NCBI RefSeq assembly: GCF_017848315.1
Contig: NZ_JAFKEC010000003.1
Location: forward strand, 1 to 64,000
Source of the DNA: Pseudomonas palmensis
GTDB lineage: Bacteria > Pseudomonadota > Gammaproteobacteria > Pseudomonadales > Pseudomonadaceae
Reading direction: 5' to 3'
Length of the DNA stretch: 64,000 nucleotides
Part shown: positions 38,120 through 47,046 of the stretch, one piece after another
Position numbering within the stretch: the stretch's first letter is position 1
How the letters are laid out: every line of letters begins with the position of its first letter
The notes under the pieces: model-generated
What the model was told of the DNA's origin: nothing
What the model saw: only the letters and a program-made list of their open reading frames with translations
Database searches by the model: none
Program-made: the position numbers and the translations under genes

Positions 38120-38828
38120 CATGGTGGTTCTCCTTGTCGTTGTGCCAGCCGAAATAGAGGTACAGCGCAACCAGCGCCGCGGCCAGGGCAAACCATTGCA
38201 CGGCGTAGCCCAGGTGTTTCTCCGGGCCCATCGCCACCACTGGCCAGTCCAGCCGGTAGCTGGCCGGTCCCGGTTCCAGGCGCAGTTCATGGGCAAAGCC
38301 CTCGCGGCCCAGCTGCGGCCACAGCTGCGCGGCATCCACCGCCGTGAGCAGGTGCGGCCAGCGGCCCCCTTGCGGGTCGGCGTGCAACTGGAAGGTGCTG
38401 CCCGGCGCCACATAGACCCAGGCCTGCAGGGCAAGCGGTGTCTCGGGGGTGCTGAACTGCACCGCCACACGCCGGTCGGGCCAGGGCAGCCAGCCGCGAT
38501 TGACCAGCAGCCACAGGCCGCTGGCCTGGTCGTGAAAGGGTTGCAGCAGCTCGACCCCGGCCTGGCCGTCGCGCAGGCGGTTGTCGAGCAGCACACTGTG
38601 GGTGCGGTCGAAACGGCCATACAGGTGCACCCGGCGATAGGCCGGGTCGCTCGCCTGCGCCAGCTGCTCGCTGGCCAGGGGCGCTGCCACCCGGCGCTCT
38701 GCATAGGTGGCCAGCAACTCGCGCTTTTCGGCGGCGCGCCCCAACTGCCAGCAGCCCAGCGCAATCAGCCCCGGCAGCAGCAACATCACCACCAGGGTCG
38801 GCACCCGGCCGGGGCGGAACGGCCTCAT
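38088..38828 (-). CDS. SURF1-family oxidase assembly protein
   Basis: A 246-residue protein with helices at both ends (about 8-28 and 215-232) and a periplasmic domain in between. Family stretches are GCWQLGRAAEKREL and WLLVNRGWLPWP, and the end VQWFALAAALVALYLYFGW. SURF1 aids insertion of heme A into CoxI. Confidence 0.92.
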   Translation of the reverse strand: MRPFRPGRVPTLVVMLLLPGLIALGCWQLGRAAEKRELLATYAERRVAAPLASEQLAQASDPAYRRVHLYGRFDRTHSVLLDNRLRDGQAGVELLQPFHDQASGLWLLVNRGWLPWPDRRVAVQFSTPETPLALQAWVYVAPGSTFQLHADPQGGRWPHLLTAVDAAQLWPQLGREGFAHELRLEPGPASYRLDWPVVAMGPEKHLGYAVQWFALAAALVALYLYFGWHNDKENHHGRRHASIRHV

Positions 38829-38890
38829 CGGGGCCCCGCAACGGCTGTCGCTATACTTGTTGTAGTCATCGCATCCCCCGGAGTACCGCC

Positions 38891-39094
38891 ATGCTCAAAG
38901 CCGCGATTGTCCTGATGCTGCTGGCGACCGTGATCAGCCTGTTCAGCGGCCTGTTCTTTCTGGTCAAGGACGATGACAACTCGACCCGCCTGCTCACCGC
39001 CCTGAAAATCCGTGTCAGCCTGGCCGCCATCACCCTGGCGCTGGTCGCCTGGGGTTTCTACAGCGGCCAACTGGTGTCCCACGCGCCGTTCTAG
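38891..39094 (+). CDS. Twin transmembrane protein (DUF2909)
   Basis: A 67-residue protein with two hydrophobic segments (about 4-24 and 43-60) joined by a charged loop FLVKDDDNSTRLLTALKIR. Size and pattern match the DUF2909 small proteins found in oxidase clusters. It runs opposite to the surrounding genes, between SURF1 and coxIII, with no room for much of a terminator. Role unknown. Confidence 0.85.
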   Translation: MLKAAIVLMLLATVISLFSGLFFLVKDDDNSTRLLTALKIRVSLAAITLALVAWGFYSGQLVSHAPF

Positions 39095-39100
39095 GCGCGG

Positions 39101-39988
39101 CTACAGCACATACACGAAGATGAACAACCCCACCCACACCACATCCACGAAGTGCCAGTACCAGCTGGCCGCCTCGAAGCCGAAGTGCTTGTCTGCGCTG
39201 AAATGCCCGCGCAGGATGCGCATCAGCATCACGAACAGGATGATCGTGCCCATAGTCACGTGGGCCCCGTGGAACCCGGTGAGCATGAAGAAGGTGGCGC
39301 CGTAGATCCCCGAATGCAGGGTCAGGCCCAGTTCGGTGTAGGCCTCGTGGTACTCGTAGGCCTGCAGGATGAGAAACGCCAAGCCCAGCACGATGGTCAG
39401 CGCCAGCCAGAATTTCAGCGCACCGCGGTGATCCTTGCGCAGGGCATGGTGGGCGATGGTGATGGTCACGCTGGAGCTGACCAGCAGAATGGTGTTGATC
39501 AGCGGCAGGTGCCACGGGTCGATCACATCGCTGGGCGGTGGGAACAGCTTGGGGTCGGGGGTATGCAGCAGCGGCCAGGCGAACTGGAAGTTCGGCCACA
39601 GCATGTGCGCCACGCCCTTGGCACCTTCCCCACCCAGCGCCGGGCCTGCCAGGTGGCGCACGTAGAACAGCGCACCGAAGAAGGCCACGAAGAACATCAC
39701 CTCCGAAAAGATGAACCACGACATGCCCCAGCGGAACGAGCGGTCCAGCTGCGGGCTGTAGAGCCCGGCGCGGCTTTCCTTGATCACCGCGCCGAACCAG
39801 CCGAACAGCATGTAGGCCAGGCACAGTGCGCCGACGAAGAAGATCAGCGGGCCATGGGAGTCCTCGTGGCCGGCCTTCATGTCGTTGAACCAGGTGCCCA
39901 GGCCGAACACCGTGATCAGCATGCCGAGGGTGGCGATGATCGGCCACTTGCTCTGCGCCGGTACGTAGTAGTGCTGATGAGCAGCCAT
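39101..39988 (-). CDS. ctaE: Cytochrome c oxidase subunit III
   Basis: A 295-residue subunit with seven hydrophobic segments. Family signatures are SEVMFFVAFFGALFYVRH, AYEYHEAYTELGLTL and GFHGAHVTMGTIILF, ending in SWYWHFVDVVWVGLF. It stabilises the oxidase core. Confidence 0.95.
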   Translation of the reverse strand: MAAHQHYYVPAQSKWPIIATLGMLITVFGLGTWFNDMKAGHEDSHGPLIFFVGALCLAYMLFGWFGAVIKESRAGLYSPQLDRSFRWGMSWFIFSEVMFFVAFFGALFYVRHLAGPALGGEGAKGVAHMLWPNFQFAWPLLHTPDPKLFPPPSDVIDPWHLPLINTILLVSSSVTITIAHHALRKDHRGALKFWLALTIVLGLAFLILQAYEYHEAYTELGLTLHSGIYGATFFMLTGFHGAHVTMGTIILFVMLMRILRGHFSADKHFGFEAASWYWHFVDVVWVGLFIFVYVL

Positions 39989-40000
39989 GGATCGTTCTCC

Positions 40001-40570
40001 TTATCGGGCGCTCTGTACGGTCTGGGTGGCCACGTGGGCCACCGGCGGCTGGCGAGCGGTGATATCGAACAGCGTGTAGGCAAGCGTCAGGTGTTTCACA
40101 TCCTTGGGCAGGTCGCGGTCGACGATGAAGCGCACCGGCATCTCGATGCGCTCACCCGGCTGCAGCACCTGCTGGCTGAAGCAGAAGCATTCGGTCTTGT
40201 GAAAGTACGCGGCCGCCTCCGCCGGGCTGATGCTGGGGATGGCCTGGGCGGTCATCGGCTTGTCGGTGGGGTTGCGCGCCACGAAGATCATCTGGTTCAC
40301 CGCGCCCGGGTTGACGTCGATCTGGTCGGCGGTGGAGTAGAAGTCCCAGACCATGTCGCTGGCATTGGTCGACAGGAACTGCACCTTCACCGAGCGCGTG
40401 GGGTCGCTGACCTGGCTGCCTGCGTACTGCCCGCCGGTCTTGCCGTTGATGCCGAAGGCCTTGCACATCACGTCGTAGATCGGCACCAGGGCAAAGCCGA
40501 AGGCGAACATCACCACGGTCAGCAGCATCAGCCGCGTCACCAGTCGCCGCAGCGACGTGCGCTCGTTCAT
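40001..40570 (-). CDS. ctaG: Copper chaperone CtaG (Cox11)
   Basis: A 189-residue protein with one N-terminal transmembrane helix (about 10-30) and a periplasmic beta domain. The copper site is CFCFSQQ, preceded by AAAYFHKTE. It delivers CuB to CoxI. Spaced 10 bases after ctaD. Confidence 0.94.
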   Translation of the reverse strand: MNERTSLRRLVTRLMLLTVVMFAFGFALVPIYDVMCKAFGINGKTGGQYAGSQVSDPTRSVKVQFLSTNASDMVWDFYSTADQIDVNPGAVNQMIFVARNPTDKPMTAQAIPSISPAEAAAYFHKTECFCFSQQVLQPGERIEMPVRFIVDRDLPKDVKHLTLAYTLFDITARQPPVAHVATQTVQSAR

Positions 40571-40580
40571 GGCAGCACCC

Positions 40581-42173
40581 TCATTTCACTTCCGGCGGGG
40601 TCTGGAAGGTGTGGTAGGGCGCGGGCGAGGGCACCGACCATTCCAGCCCTTCGGCGCCATCCCATGGCTTGGCCGGGGCCGGCTTGCCGCCACGGATGCA
40701 CTTGATCACGATGAACAGGAAGAAGATCTGCGTGACGCCGAAGGTGAACGCGCCGATCGACGACACCATGTTGAAGTCGGCGAACTGCAGGTTGTAGTCC
40801 GGCACCCGGCGCGGCATGCCCGCCAGGCCAACGAAGTGCATCGGGAAGAACGCCATGTTCATGCCGATGAACGACAGCCAGAAGTGCAGCTTGCCGAGGG
40901 TTTCGTCGTACATGTGCCCGGTCCACTTGGGCAGCCAGTAGTAGGCGGAGGCGAAGATGCCGAAGATCGCCCCCGGCACCAGCACGTAGTGGAAGTGCGC
41001 CACCACGAAGTAGGTGTCGTGGTATTGGAAGTCGGCCGGGGCGATGGCCAGCATCAACCCCGAAAAACCGCCGATGGTGAACAGGATGACGAAGGCGATG
41101 GCGAACAGCATCGGCGTCTCGAAGGTCAGCGAACCTTCCCACATGGTGCTCACCCAGTTGAACACCTTCACCCCGGTGGGCACCGCGATGAGCATGGTGG
41201 CGTACATGAAGAACAGTTCGCCCACCACCGGGATGCCGACCACGAACATGTGGTGCGCCCACACGATGAACGACAGGAAGGCGATGGCCCCGGTGGCGTA
41301 GACCATCGAGGTGTAGCCGAACAGCGGCTTGCGCGAGAACGCCGGGATGATCGAGCTGACCGCGCCGAACGCTGGCAGGATCATGATGTACACCTCGGGG
41401 TGACCGAAGAACCAGAACACGTGCTGGAACAGTACCGGGTCGCCACCACCGGCGGCGCTGAAGAAGCTGGTGCCGAAATGGATGTCCATCAGCATCATGG
41501 TCACCACCCCGGCCAGCACCGGCATCACCGCGATCAACAGGAACGCGGTGATCAGCCAGGTCCAGACGAACAGCGGCATCTTCATCAGGGTCATGCCGGG
41601 TGCGCGCAGGTTGAGGATGGTGGCGATCACGTTGATCGCGCCCATGATCGAGCTGATGCCCATCAGGTGGATGGCGAAGATGAAGAAGGTCACGCTGGCC
41701 GGTGCGTAGGTGGTCGACAGCGGGGCATAGAAGGTCCAGCCGAAATTCGGCCCGCCACCGGGGCTGAACAGGGTCGATACCAGCAGCAGGAACGCTGCCG
41801 GCAGCAGCCAGAAGCTGAAGTTGTTCATGCGCGGCAGGGCCATGTCCGGCGCGCCGATCATCAGCGGGATCATCCAGTTGGCCAGGCCGACGAAGGCCGG
41901 CATCACCGCACCGAACACCATGATCAGGCCGTGCATGGTGGTCATCTGGTTGAAGAATGCCGGCTTCACGATCTGCAGGCCGGGCTGGAACAGCTCGGCG
42001 CGGATCACCATGGCGAACGAGCCGCCGAGCAGGAACATGGCGAAGGCGAACCACAGGTACATCGTGCCGATGTCCTTGTGGTTGGTGGTCAGCACCCAGC
42101 GCATCAGGCCCTTGGCCGGGCCGTGGGCGTGGTCATGGGCGGCATGACCGTGGTCGTCGATGACTGTACTCAT
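40581..42173 (-). CDS. ctaD: Cytochrome c oxidase subunit I
   Basis: A 530-residue heme-copper oxidase catalytic subunit with twelve hydrophobic segments. It has WFFGHPEVYIMILPAFG with the CuB His and cross-linked Tyr region, VWAHHMFVVGIP, and HDTYFVVAHFHYVL with the heme ligands. It is type A1, with the glutamate of the D-channel end in FWFFGHPE. A histidine-rich N-terminus (DDHGHAAHDHAHG) precedes the first helix. ATG 42173 is the start; the longer frame enters ctaC. Confidence 0.96.
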   Translation of the reverse strand: MSTVIDDHGHAAHDHAHGPAKGLMRWVLTTNHKDIGTMYLWFAFAMFLLGGSFAMVIRAELFQPGLQIVKPAFFNQMTTMHGLIMVFGAVMPAFVGLANWMIPLMIGAPDMALPRMNNFSFWLLPAAFLLLVSTLFSPGGGPNFGWTFYAPLSTTYAPASVTFFIFAIHLMGISSIMGAINVIATILNLRAPGMTLMKMPLFVWTWLITAFLLIAVMPVLAGVVTMMLMDIHFGTSFFSAAGGGDPVLFQHVFWFFGHPEVYIMILPAFGAVSSIIPAFSRKPLFGYTSMVYATGAIAFLSFIVWAHHMFVVGIPVVGELFFMYATMLIAVPTGVKVFNWVSTMWEGSLTFETPMLFAIAFVILFTIGGFSGLMLAIAPADFQYHDTYFVVAHFHYVLVPGAIFGIFASAYYWLPKWTGHMYDETLGKLHFWLSFIGMNMAFFPMHFVGLAGMPRRVPDYNLQFADFNMVSSIGAFTFGVTQIFFLFIVIKCIRGGKPAPAKPWDGAEGLEWSVPSPAPYHTFQTPPEVK

Positions 42174-42189
42174 GTCCTGTCTCCCCGGT

Positions 42190-43317
42190 TCATTGGCTGT
42201 CGGCCTGCTTGAGCGCCAGCACATCCTTCGGCGTGACCATGTCGCCCTTGTTGTTGCCCCAGGCGTTGCGCTCGTAGGTGATCACGGCGGCGATATCCAC
42301 TTCCGAGAGCTGCTTGCCGAACGCCGCCATGGCCGTGCCGGCCTTGCCGTGGAAGACGATGTTCAGGTGATCCTTGATCGGGCCGGTGGCGATCTTCGAA
42401 CCCTTGAGCGCCGGGAACATCGGCGGCAGGCCCTGGCCTTCGGCCTGGTGACAGGCCACGCAGGTGGTGTGGTAGACCTTGTCGCCGCGCTCGCTGAGCT
42501 CCTGCAGGGTCCACTCCTTGCTGGTCAGCTCCTTGAGCTTGGCCGACTCGGCCTTGCGTTCGGCCAGCCAGGTGTCGTAGTCGGCCCTGGACTTGACCTC
42601 CACCACCACCGGCATGAAGCCGTGGTCCTTGCCGCACAGTTCGGTGCACTGGCCGCGGTAGATGCCCGGCTTCTCGACACGGGTCCAGGCCTCGTTGACG
42701 AAACCGGGGATGGCATCGCGCTTGACCGCGAACGCCGGCACCCACCAGGAATGGATGACGTCGGCGGCAGTCACCAGAAAGCGCACCTTGGCACCCACCG
42801 GGATCACCAGCGGCTGATCGACCTCCAGCAGGTAGTGCTCGTCCTTGGGTGCCTTGTTGTGGATCTGATCGGCGGGGGTGGCCAGGTTGCTGAAGAACTC
42901 CACGTCCTGGCCCAGGTACTTGTAGTGCCACTTCCACTGGTAGCCGGTGACCTGGATATCCACGTCCGACTCGCTGGCATCGTAGATGTCCACCAGGGTC
43001 TTGGTGGCGGGGATGGCCATGGCCACCAGGATCAGGAACGGCACCACCGTCCACATGATCTCGACCCAGGTGTGCTCATGAAAATGCGCCGGCTGCTGGC
43101 CGGTGGAGCGACGGTGCACCATCATCGACCAGAACATCGCGCCGAACACCACGATGCCGATCACCACGCAGATCCAGAAGATGGTCATGTGCAGGTCGAA
43201 CACGGCGTTGCTGACTTCAGTCGCCCCCGGCGCCATATTCACGGTCCAGGCGGCGTGTGCCGGCGTGAACAGTGACCACAACAGCAGGCCCATCCAGGCA
43301 TGTGGATGTCGCATCAT
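42190..43317 (-). CDS. ctaC: Cytochrome c oxidase subunit II with fused cytochrome c (caa3 type)
   Basis: A 375-residue subunit: signal peptide (about 1-22), two transmembrane helices (about 45-65 and 85-105), a cupredoxin domain with the CuA ligands in QCTELCGKDHGFMP, then a C-terminal cytochrome c domain with CVACH at residues 286-290 and a Met ligand in TAMAAFG. The fused heme domain makes this a caa3 enzyme able to accept electrons from small cytochromes. AAGGGG precedes the first ATG; a second ATG follows directly. An RpoS-like promoter lies about 130 bases upstream. Confidence 0.95.
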   Translation of the reverse strand: MMRHPHAWMGLLLWSLFTPAHAAWTVNMAPGATEVSNAVFDLHMTIFWICVVIGIVVFGAMFWSMMVHRRSTGQQPAHFHEHTWVEIMWTVVPFLILVAMAIPATKTLVDIYDASESDVDIQVTGYQWKWHYKYLGQDVEFFSNLATPADQIHNKAPKDEHYLLEVDQPLVIPVGAKVRFLVTAADVIHSWWVPAFAVKRDAIPGFVNEAWTRVEKPGIYRGQCTELCGKDHGFMPVVVEVKSRADYDTWLAERKAESAKLKELTSKEWTLQELSERGDKVYHTTCVACHQAEGQGLPPMFPALKGSKIATGPIKDHLNIVFHGKAGTAMAAFGKQLSEVDIAAVITYERNAWGNNKGDMVTPKDVLALKQADSQ

Positions 43318-43628
43318 TGCGGGTTCCCCTTATGATTCTTGTTATCCCGGAGGCAGGGCCTACGGCTAAGGGTACGGCGTCAAGACGGCGAACTTCGACG
43401 GCGAGCCCCTGCTGGACAGCAGGCGGGCCTCATCAACCAATCACTTTCAAAGCGGAGTATAGACAGCCGCCCGGACCGCGCAAAAAATCGCCGAGAGGGG
43501 GTTGATGGCCATTTGATATGCCTTACAGCGACATAAACGCACATCGTTTATGACAAATCCGTCTTAACTCTTTTTCGAACCGAGCTACCTTATGTCATCC
43601 GTGTGTTTCCCTTGTCCCTGGAGTTGTC
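43318..43628. other. Gap between ctaC and the next gene
   Basis: A 311-base non-coding region. It holds the candidate ctaC promoter and a palindrome (CATAAACG-CACAT-CGTTTATG, 43532-43552) that could be an operator for the rightward gene. No terminator is needed, since both neighbours point outward. Confidence 0.6.
43456..43483 (-). promoter_or_regulatory. Candidate RpoS-type promoter of the caa3 operon
   Basis: On the minus strand TTGCGC, a 16-base spacer and TATACT within CTATACT, the favoured sigmaS -10. Transcription would begin near 43449, leaving a leader of about 130 bases. Confidence 0.6.
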
Positions 43629-44276
43629 ATGAACATCGCCGCTTTGCGCGAGCAGATCACCCGTGCCCGTCAACATGAGGTCCAAACCGGCCAGTTGAAA
43701 AAGCAACTTGAAGTGCAACTGCCCCACCTGCATCCCTCGATCAACCTGCCTGAGCAAGACCCGCATGCGGCGCTTGTGGGGTTTGTCGATGCGTACATCG
43801 ATCAGGTACCCGAATTGCTGGAGGCCGCCAATGCGGTGGCGCGCGAGGCGGGCATCGAGTCGCAGATCAAACCGGTACTGAAAATTGCCGAAGCCTATTT
43901 CCTGCAGCCGCCGGCGATCATGCAAGGCCAGGTCGGCCTGGGCTGCCTGCTGGATGAGGCCTACCTGGCGCACCGCCTGGTGGAGGAAGTGAACGACCTG
44001 TACATCAAGCATTTCAAGCAGCCACTGATCCCGCTGGATACCACCGTGGCCAACCTGATCGCGCATCAGCTGATCGGCGAGGCATTCGCCAACCAGCTTG
44101 ATGAGGTGGTGCACCACTCGGTGGACGAAATGCTCAACGACGAAAGCTTCGCGCTTGAATCGGTAGAGGCCTACCGCGACAAGCTGAGCAGCCCGGACAC
44201 CGGCGCGGCGTGGAAGCGCTGGCCGTGCCTGTCGCGCCAGCTGGGCGTGGGGCTGGAGCTGGATCAGTCGGCCTGA
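43629..44276 (+). CDS. Conserved Pseudomonas protein of unknown function
   Basis: A 215-residue soluble, mostly helical protein with no signal peptide or transmembrane segment. I recognise no domain. The middle contains LGCLLDEAYLAHRLVEEVND and an acidic C-terminal half (VDEMLNDESFALESVEAY). GGAG lies 7 bases before the ATG. It stands alone, divergent from the oxidase operon, and is followed by a REP pair. Codon use looks like that of its neighbours. Confidence 0.75.
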   Translation: MNIAALREQITRARQHEVQTGQLKKQLEVQLPHLHPSINLPEQDPHAALVGFVDAYIDQVPELLEAANAVAREAGIESQIKPVLKIAEAYFLQPPAIMQGQVGLGCLLDEAYLAHRLVEEVNDLYIKHFKQPLIPLDTTVANLIAHQLIGEAFANQLDEVVHHSVDEMLNDESFALESVEAYRDKLSSPDTGAAWKRWPCLSRQLGVGLELDQSA

Positions 44277-44294
44277 CCGGCTCGGCGGCGCAGC

Positions 44295-44359
44295 CTTCGC
44301 CAGCAACGCTGGCTCCTACAGGATTACACCCCGTGTAGGAGCCAGCCTTGCTGGCGATT
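44295..44359. repeat. REP pair
   Basis: Arms ttcgccagcaacgctggctc and gtaggagccagccttgctgg, inverted, 17 bases apart. This is the GCCAGC variant with an A/T pair in the stem. Confidence 0.88.
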
Positions 44360-44362
44360 CGT

Positions 44363-45889
44363 TCAGGCGCCAAGCCCTGCCGCCATACGCGCCCGCCCCT
44401 CGGTGCGCCGCTTCAACCCGCGCGGCTCGATCACCAGCACCGATCCATTGCCCGCATTCGCCCGGCCCCAGTCCTCCAGCAGCTCGAGACACGCGTGGTC
44501 GATGTAGCTGAGTTGGGCCAGCGGTACATGCAACGTGGTACATACCGGTACGTTATCCAGCGCCCGGGCGAGTGCCGGGACCTTGAGAAACGTCGCCGCA
44601 CCGCTCAAGCGAAGCTCCAGGTGCCCCGGCGTATCCAGGTGGCTGACGCTGATCTTCAACCGCGCCGCCTTCAGCGCAAGCTTGAGCAAAGTCAGGGCGA
44701 AACCCAGCAGTACGCCGGTCAACAGGTCGGTGAAGATGATCGCCAGTGCGGTCGCCGCGTAGGTGACCATCGGCATGCGCCCATAGCGCCCCAACCCGCG
44801 GAACGCCTTGAAGTCCACCAGCTTGAAGCCGGTGTACACCAGTACACCTGCCAGGCTCGCCACCGGGATCTGCTGCAGCACACTGCTCAGCACCACCACG
44901 AACGCCAGCAGCCATGCCCCATGCAGAATAGCCGACAGCCGCGTCTGCGCACCGGCCTGCACGTTGGCCGAACTGCGTACGATCACCCCCGTCATCGGCA
45001 ACGCCCCCAGCACGCCACAGAGCATGTTGCCCACCCCCTGGGCCGACAGTTCACGGTCGAAGTCCGAACGCTGGCCACTGTGCATGCGGTCCACCGCCGC
45101 CGCCGACAGCAGCGTCTCGGCACTGGCGATGAATGCCAGGGCGAGCGCCGCCACCAGCAGGTGCGGGTTGGCCAGTTGCAGCAGGTCGGCGGGGCGCAGC
45201 CAGTCGATGGCCTCGGCCAGGTTGGCGGGCACCACCACGCGGTTCACCGGCAACGCCAGCCACAGGCTCAGCAGGGTCATCAGCGCCACCCCGAGCAAGG
45301 CCCCCGGCACGAAGCGCAGACGCTGCGGGCGCAGGCGCTCCCAGCCCCACATGATCGCGATGGTGCCCAGGCCCAACGCACCCGCCTGCCAGGCATTGCC
45401 GGGGCCTTCCGGGGTCAGCGCCTGCAGTACGGTCTGCGGGAACGCCGTCAGGTTGGCCAGCCCGGAAGGCTGCGGGCTGGCGTCGAACATCACATGCGCC
45501 TGCGACAGTACGATCAGCACGCCGATACCGGCGAGCATGCCGTACACCACCGCCGGCGCCGTGACCCGGAACCAGCAGCCCAGACGCAGACGCCCGGCCA
45601 GCAGTTGCAGCAGGCCCGCCAGCAGCAGGATCGGCCCGAGCATGGCCATGCCATGCTGGCGTACCAGCTCGAACACCAGCACCGCCAGGCCCGCTGCCGG
45701 GCCGCTGACCTGCAATGGCGAGCCGGCGATGAACCCCACCACCAGGCCACCGACGATGCCGGTGATCAGACCCTTGGCCGGGGGCATGCCGGAAGCGATG
45801 GCGATGCCCATGCACAGCGGCAGCGCCACCAGAAACACCACCACCGAAGCCAGCAGTTCACGCGGCATGGCCGCTTTCAATTGCGTCAT
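44363..45889 (-). CDS. SulP-family transporter, probable bicarbonate or sulfate uptake
   Basis: A 508-residue SulP transporter: ten or more hydrophobic segments, the N-terminal motif VVFLVALPLCMGIAIASGMP, and a C-terminal STAS domain (about 405-500). It lies 194 bases downstream of a beta-carbonic anhydrase on the same strand. That pairing suggests a bicarbonate carrier like BicA, though sulfate cannot be excluded. ATG 45889 is chosen for AAGGTGAAC directly upstream. Confidence 0.85.
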   Translation of the reverse strand: MTQLKAAMPRELLASVVVFLVALPLCMGIAIASGMPPAKGLITGIVGGLVVGFIAGSPLQVSGPAAGLAVLVFELVRQHGMAMLGPILLLAGLLQLLAGRLRLGCWFRVTAPAVVYGMLAGIGVLIVLSQAHVMFDASPQPSGLANLTAFPQTVLQALTPEGPGNAWQAGALGLGTIAIMWGWERLRPQRLRFVPGALLGVALMTLLSLWLALPVNRVVVPANLAEAIDWLRPADLLQLANPHLLVAALALAFIASAETLLSAAAVDRMHSGQRSDFDRELSAQGVGNMLCGVLGALPMTGVIVRSSANVQAGAQTRLSAILHGAWLLAFVVVLSSVLQQIPVASLAGVLVYTGFKLVDFKAFRGLGRYGRMPMVTYAATALAIIFTDLLTGVLLGFALTLLKLALKAARLKISVSHLDTPGHLELRLSGAATFLKVPALARALDNVPVCTTLHVPLAQLSYIDHACLELLEDWGRANAGNGSVLVIEPRGLKRRTEGRARMAAGLGA

Positions 45890-46031
45890 GTTCACCTTGA
45901 TTCTCCCTCTATCGATCACGCCGGGCCATTCCGCTGGCCCGCACGCCGCAGTAACGCCGCCACGCGGGCAGCCGCAAGCCGCCGGCAGGCCGGCAAGGCA
46001 TTCATGGAAATTCAAGGCAGCCGACTACCTG

Positions 46032-46053
46032 GGCTGCACGCGAACGTGCAGCC
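46032..46053. other. GC hairpin between carbonic anhydrase and SulP
   Basis: GGCTGCACG-CGAA-CGTGCAGCC, a 9-bp perfect stem with a 4-base loop, 31 bases beyond the carbonic anhydrase stop. No T-run follows on the minus strand, so it may attenuate or stabilise rather than terminate. Confidence 0.5.
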
Positions 46054-46083
46054 TTCAGTCACCCTGTTGCGAATGAGGTGTGG

Positions 46084-46803
46084 CTAGTAGCGCCCGCGCG
46101 GGGTGGCGCAGGGAATCGGCTGGCCGCTCTGCAGGGGCAGGAAGCGGTCGCTTACCGCGTCATAGGCGGTGATTTCGCTGGTTTCGATGTCGTAGATCCA
46201 GCCGTGGATGTACAACTGGCCGGCCGCCAGGCGCGAGGCGACCGAAGGGTGGGTACGCAGGTGCTGCAACTGCGCGATGACGTTTTCCTTGGTCAGCACC
46301 TGCATGCTTTCGTGTTCGTTGTGGCAATGGCAATTGTCTTCGACCACCGTGCGCGCCACCTCGGCATGCCGCAACCAGGCCTTTACCGTGGGCATCTTCT
46401 CCAGGCTCTGCGGGTTGAGCACGGCACGCATGGCCCCGCAATCGGAATGCCCGCACACGATGATGTGCTGCACGCCCAGGGCCATCACCGCGTACTCGAT
46501 GGCCGTGGATACACCACCGTTCATCTGCCCGTAGGGCGGCACCACGTTACCCACATTGCGGGTCACGAACAGGTCGCCTGGGGAGCTGTGGGTAATCAGT
46601 TCGGGCACGATGCGCGAGTCGGCGCAGGTAATGAACATCGCCCGCGGCTTCTGCGCAGTGGCGAGTTTCTTGAAGAGCTCTTCCTGTTGCGGGAAGACTT
46701 CATGATGAAAATGCAAAAAGCCGTCGACGATATGCTTCAGTGCGGCATCGGCGCTTTCGGCTTGATCAGCCGGGCCGTTTTGAGAGGGGTCCTGGTCTTT
46801 CAT
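46084..46803 (-). CDS. Beta-class carbonic anhydrase
   Basis: A 239-residue enzyme with all zinc ligands: Cys in CADSR (with its Asp-Arg dyad) and CGHSDCGA (His and Cys). It interconverts CO2 and bicarbonate in the cytoplasm. GAGGATCAACA precedes ATG 46803. The adjoining SulP transporter suggests joint bicarbonate handling. Confidence 0.94.
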   Translation of the reverse strand: MKDQDPSQNGPADQAESADAALKHIVDGFLHFHHEVFPQQEELFKKLATAQKPRAMFITCADSRIVPELITHSSPGDLFVTRNVGNVVPPYGQMNGGVSTAIEYAVMALGVQHIIVCGHSDCGAMRAVLNPQSLEKMPTVKAWLRHAEVARTVVEDNCHCHNEHESMQVLTKENVIAQLQHLRTHPSVASRLAAGQLYIHGWIYDIETSEITAYDAVSDRFLPLQSGQPIPCATPRGRY

Positions 46804-47012
46804 TGTTGATCCTCTTTGACGGTTTGAAGGTAAGTCCATTTTACCGGTTCAAGATTCAGACAACGCAATGAAGCTTGGATGTCGCTCACGCTCAATAAAG
46901 CACAGTGCGGCTGCCTGGCGTTTCACGCTACGCGGAAAAACTTAACTCAAACTGAATTTGGAGGCTCTAGAACGGGCGTTCCAGAACAAAAGGGCGGGCC
47001 TCGAATACTAGC

Positions 47013-47045
47013 AAAAAAGCATTAATGGCAACTACCCATTAATGC
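47013..47045 (-). terminator. Terminator of the radical SAM gene
   Basis: GCATTAATGG-GTAGTTG-CCATTAATGC (minus strand), a 10-bp perfect stem, begins two bases after the stop codon and is followed by TTTTTT. Confidence 0.93.
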
Positions 47046-47046
47046 A

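Noticed and set aside
43501..43517. ANR/FNR box (TTGAT-N4-ATCAA) near the oxidase operon
   Set aside because: TTGATGGCCATTTG matches only the left half; the right half diverges.
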